Below are positions 63,566 to 64,000 of a stretch of 64,000 nucleotides of DNA, piece after piece. A program made the translations under genes and the position numbers. The number at the start of each line of letters is the position of its first letter. Position 1 is the first letter of the stretch. Source of the stretch: Burkholderiaceae bacterium (GTDB lineage: Bacteria; Pseudomonadota; Gammaproteobacteria; Burkholderiales; Burkholderiaceae_C). The stretch covers positions 1 through 64,000 of the forward strand of contig JAIRVJ010000128.1 of the NCBI GenBank assembly GCA_031253955.1, read 5' to 3'. The notes beneath the pieces were generated by a model. That model saw only the letters and a program-made list of their open reading frames with translations, did not search any database and was not told where the DNA came from.

Positions 63566-64000
63566 ATGGCTATTCAAATCCAGAATCTCGACCTCGAAGA
63601 GCAGGAACAGCTCGAACAGATCAAACACCTGTGGAACAAATGGGGCAACCTCATCACCTGGGTGCTGATCGTGGTGCTGGGCGCTTACGCGGCCTGGAAC
63701 GGCTGGCAGTACTGGCAGCGCCGGCAGGCGGCGCAGGCTTCGGTTTTGTGGGGCGAGCTGGAGCGCGCGGCCACCGCTGGCGAAACGGCGCGCGTGACGC
63801 AAAGCCTGGGCGATCTGCAAAGCCGCTTCGGCGGCACCTGGTATGCCGCGCAGGGCGCGCTGCTGGCGGCCAAGACGCTGGCCGACAAGGGGCAAAACGG
63901 CCCGGCCATGCAGGCGCTGGCGTGGGCCGCCGACAAGGGCGGCGACGCGGGGCTGCGCGCCGTGGCCCGGCTGCGGCTGGCCTCGCTACAAATGGGCGAA
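63566..64000 (+). CDS. yfgM: YfgM-like inner-membrane protein, partial at the window edge
   Basis: The first 145 residues are present. A short acidic cytoplasmic part (LDLEEQEQLEQIKHLWNKWG), one membrane helix at about 30–46 (LITWVLIVVLGAYAAWNGW) and the start of a TPR-like periplasmic domain (QSLGDLQSRFGGTWYAAQ) match YfgM, a partner of the SecYEG/PpiD translocon machinery. It usually lies between hisS and bamB; here an MFS gene and 420 bp of repeats precede it. The 3' end is outside the window. Confidence 0.88.
   Translation, partial: MAIQIQNLDLEEQEQLEQIKHLWNKWGNLITWVLIVVLGAYAAWNGWQYWQRRQAAQASVLWGELERAATAGETARVTQSLGDLQSRFGGTWYAAQGALLAAKTLADKGQNGPAMQALAWAADKGGDAGLRAVARLRLASLQMGE

Overview
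This GC-rich window looks like chromosome of a betaproteobacterium of the order Burkholderiales, probably Comamonadaceae; I cannot name the genus. Support comes from four periplasmic TctC/Bug-type solute receptors, the sigma factor–DUF3619–DUF3106–RDD gene string, the ndk–rlmN–pilW–rodZ–ispG–hisS–yfgM order, CoA-thioester catabolism genes and exosortase H. It is mostly core chromosome. The unusual feature is a dense population of short intergenic repeats of at least five families.

Layout. 1–7.4 kb (minus strand): a HipB-like regulator, then the methylmalonyl-CoA module (scpA mutase, meaB chaperone GTPase, pccB carboxyltransferase). It is split by a lower-GC cargo: a eukaryote-like steroid/3-ketoacyl-CoA reductase-type SDR, two tandemly duplicated SnoaL-like genes and a PIN-domain stump. 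7.5–13.2 kb: an IS630-type transposase stump, two Bug receptors around a degenerate iron-ADH-fold protein, an IclR regulator and a divergent acyl-CoA dehydrogenase. 13.4–22 kb: lolA, a helix-hairpin-helix protein of unknown function, ftsK, a Crp/Fnr regulator, DUF1841, Nudix and gshA. 22–29 kb: an ECF-type sigma operon, dgkA, a LOG protein, a phosphatase, rpoH behind a perfect CIRCE operator, two tRNAs, ribE and ogt. 29.7–40 kb: a phosphohexomutase, a histidine kinase, a complete heavy-metal-type RND efflux system and waaA. 40–49 kb: a Bug receptor, an enoyl-CoA hydratase, exosortase H with its partner, pcm, gcdH, a membrane-anchored glycosidase-like protein and an S41 protease-like lipoprotein. 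49–56 kb: a LysR-controlled Bug–CaiB–ACAD–ACAD–ECH operon. 56–64 kb: ndk, rlmN, pilW, rodZ, ispG, hisS, an MFS transporter and the start of yfgM.

Repeats. Family A is a double hairpin with a CCCTCTCCCGC stem. Family B is GTAGGGGCGAAAAAT and its inverse, 28 or about 90 bp. Family C is built from GTTGAGCGTTTGGCGTTGAG. Family D is an AT-rich element of about 90 bp bounded by TTGATAGCT and AGCTATCAA. Family E is a composite of about 250–290 bp. Families B and C sit on gene 3' ends and in several cases supply the stop codon or the last residues (ribE, ogt, waaA, the MFS gene). Two family A copies lie in frame inside coding sequences (waaA and the outer-membrane efflux gene), like the protein-coding palindromic elements known from Rickettsia. 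Two elements with terminal inverted repeats and 10–11-bp flanking direct repeats look like MITEs inserted into other repeats.

Functionally, the accessory genes point to uptake of organic acids by Bug receptors and their activation and beta-oxidation as CoA thioesters (CaiB transferase, several acyl-CoA dehydrogenases, enoyl-CoA hydratases, glutaryl-CoA dehydrogenase). Propionyl-CoA would leave through the methylmalonyl-CoA route.
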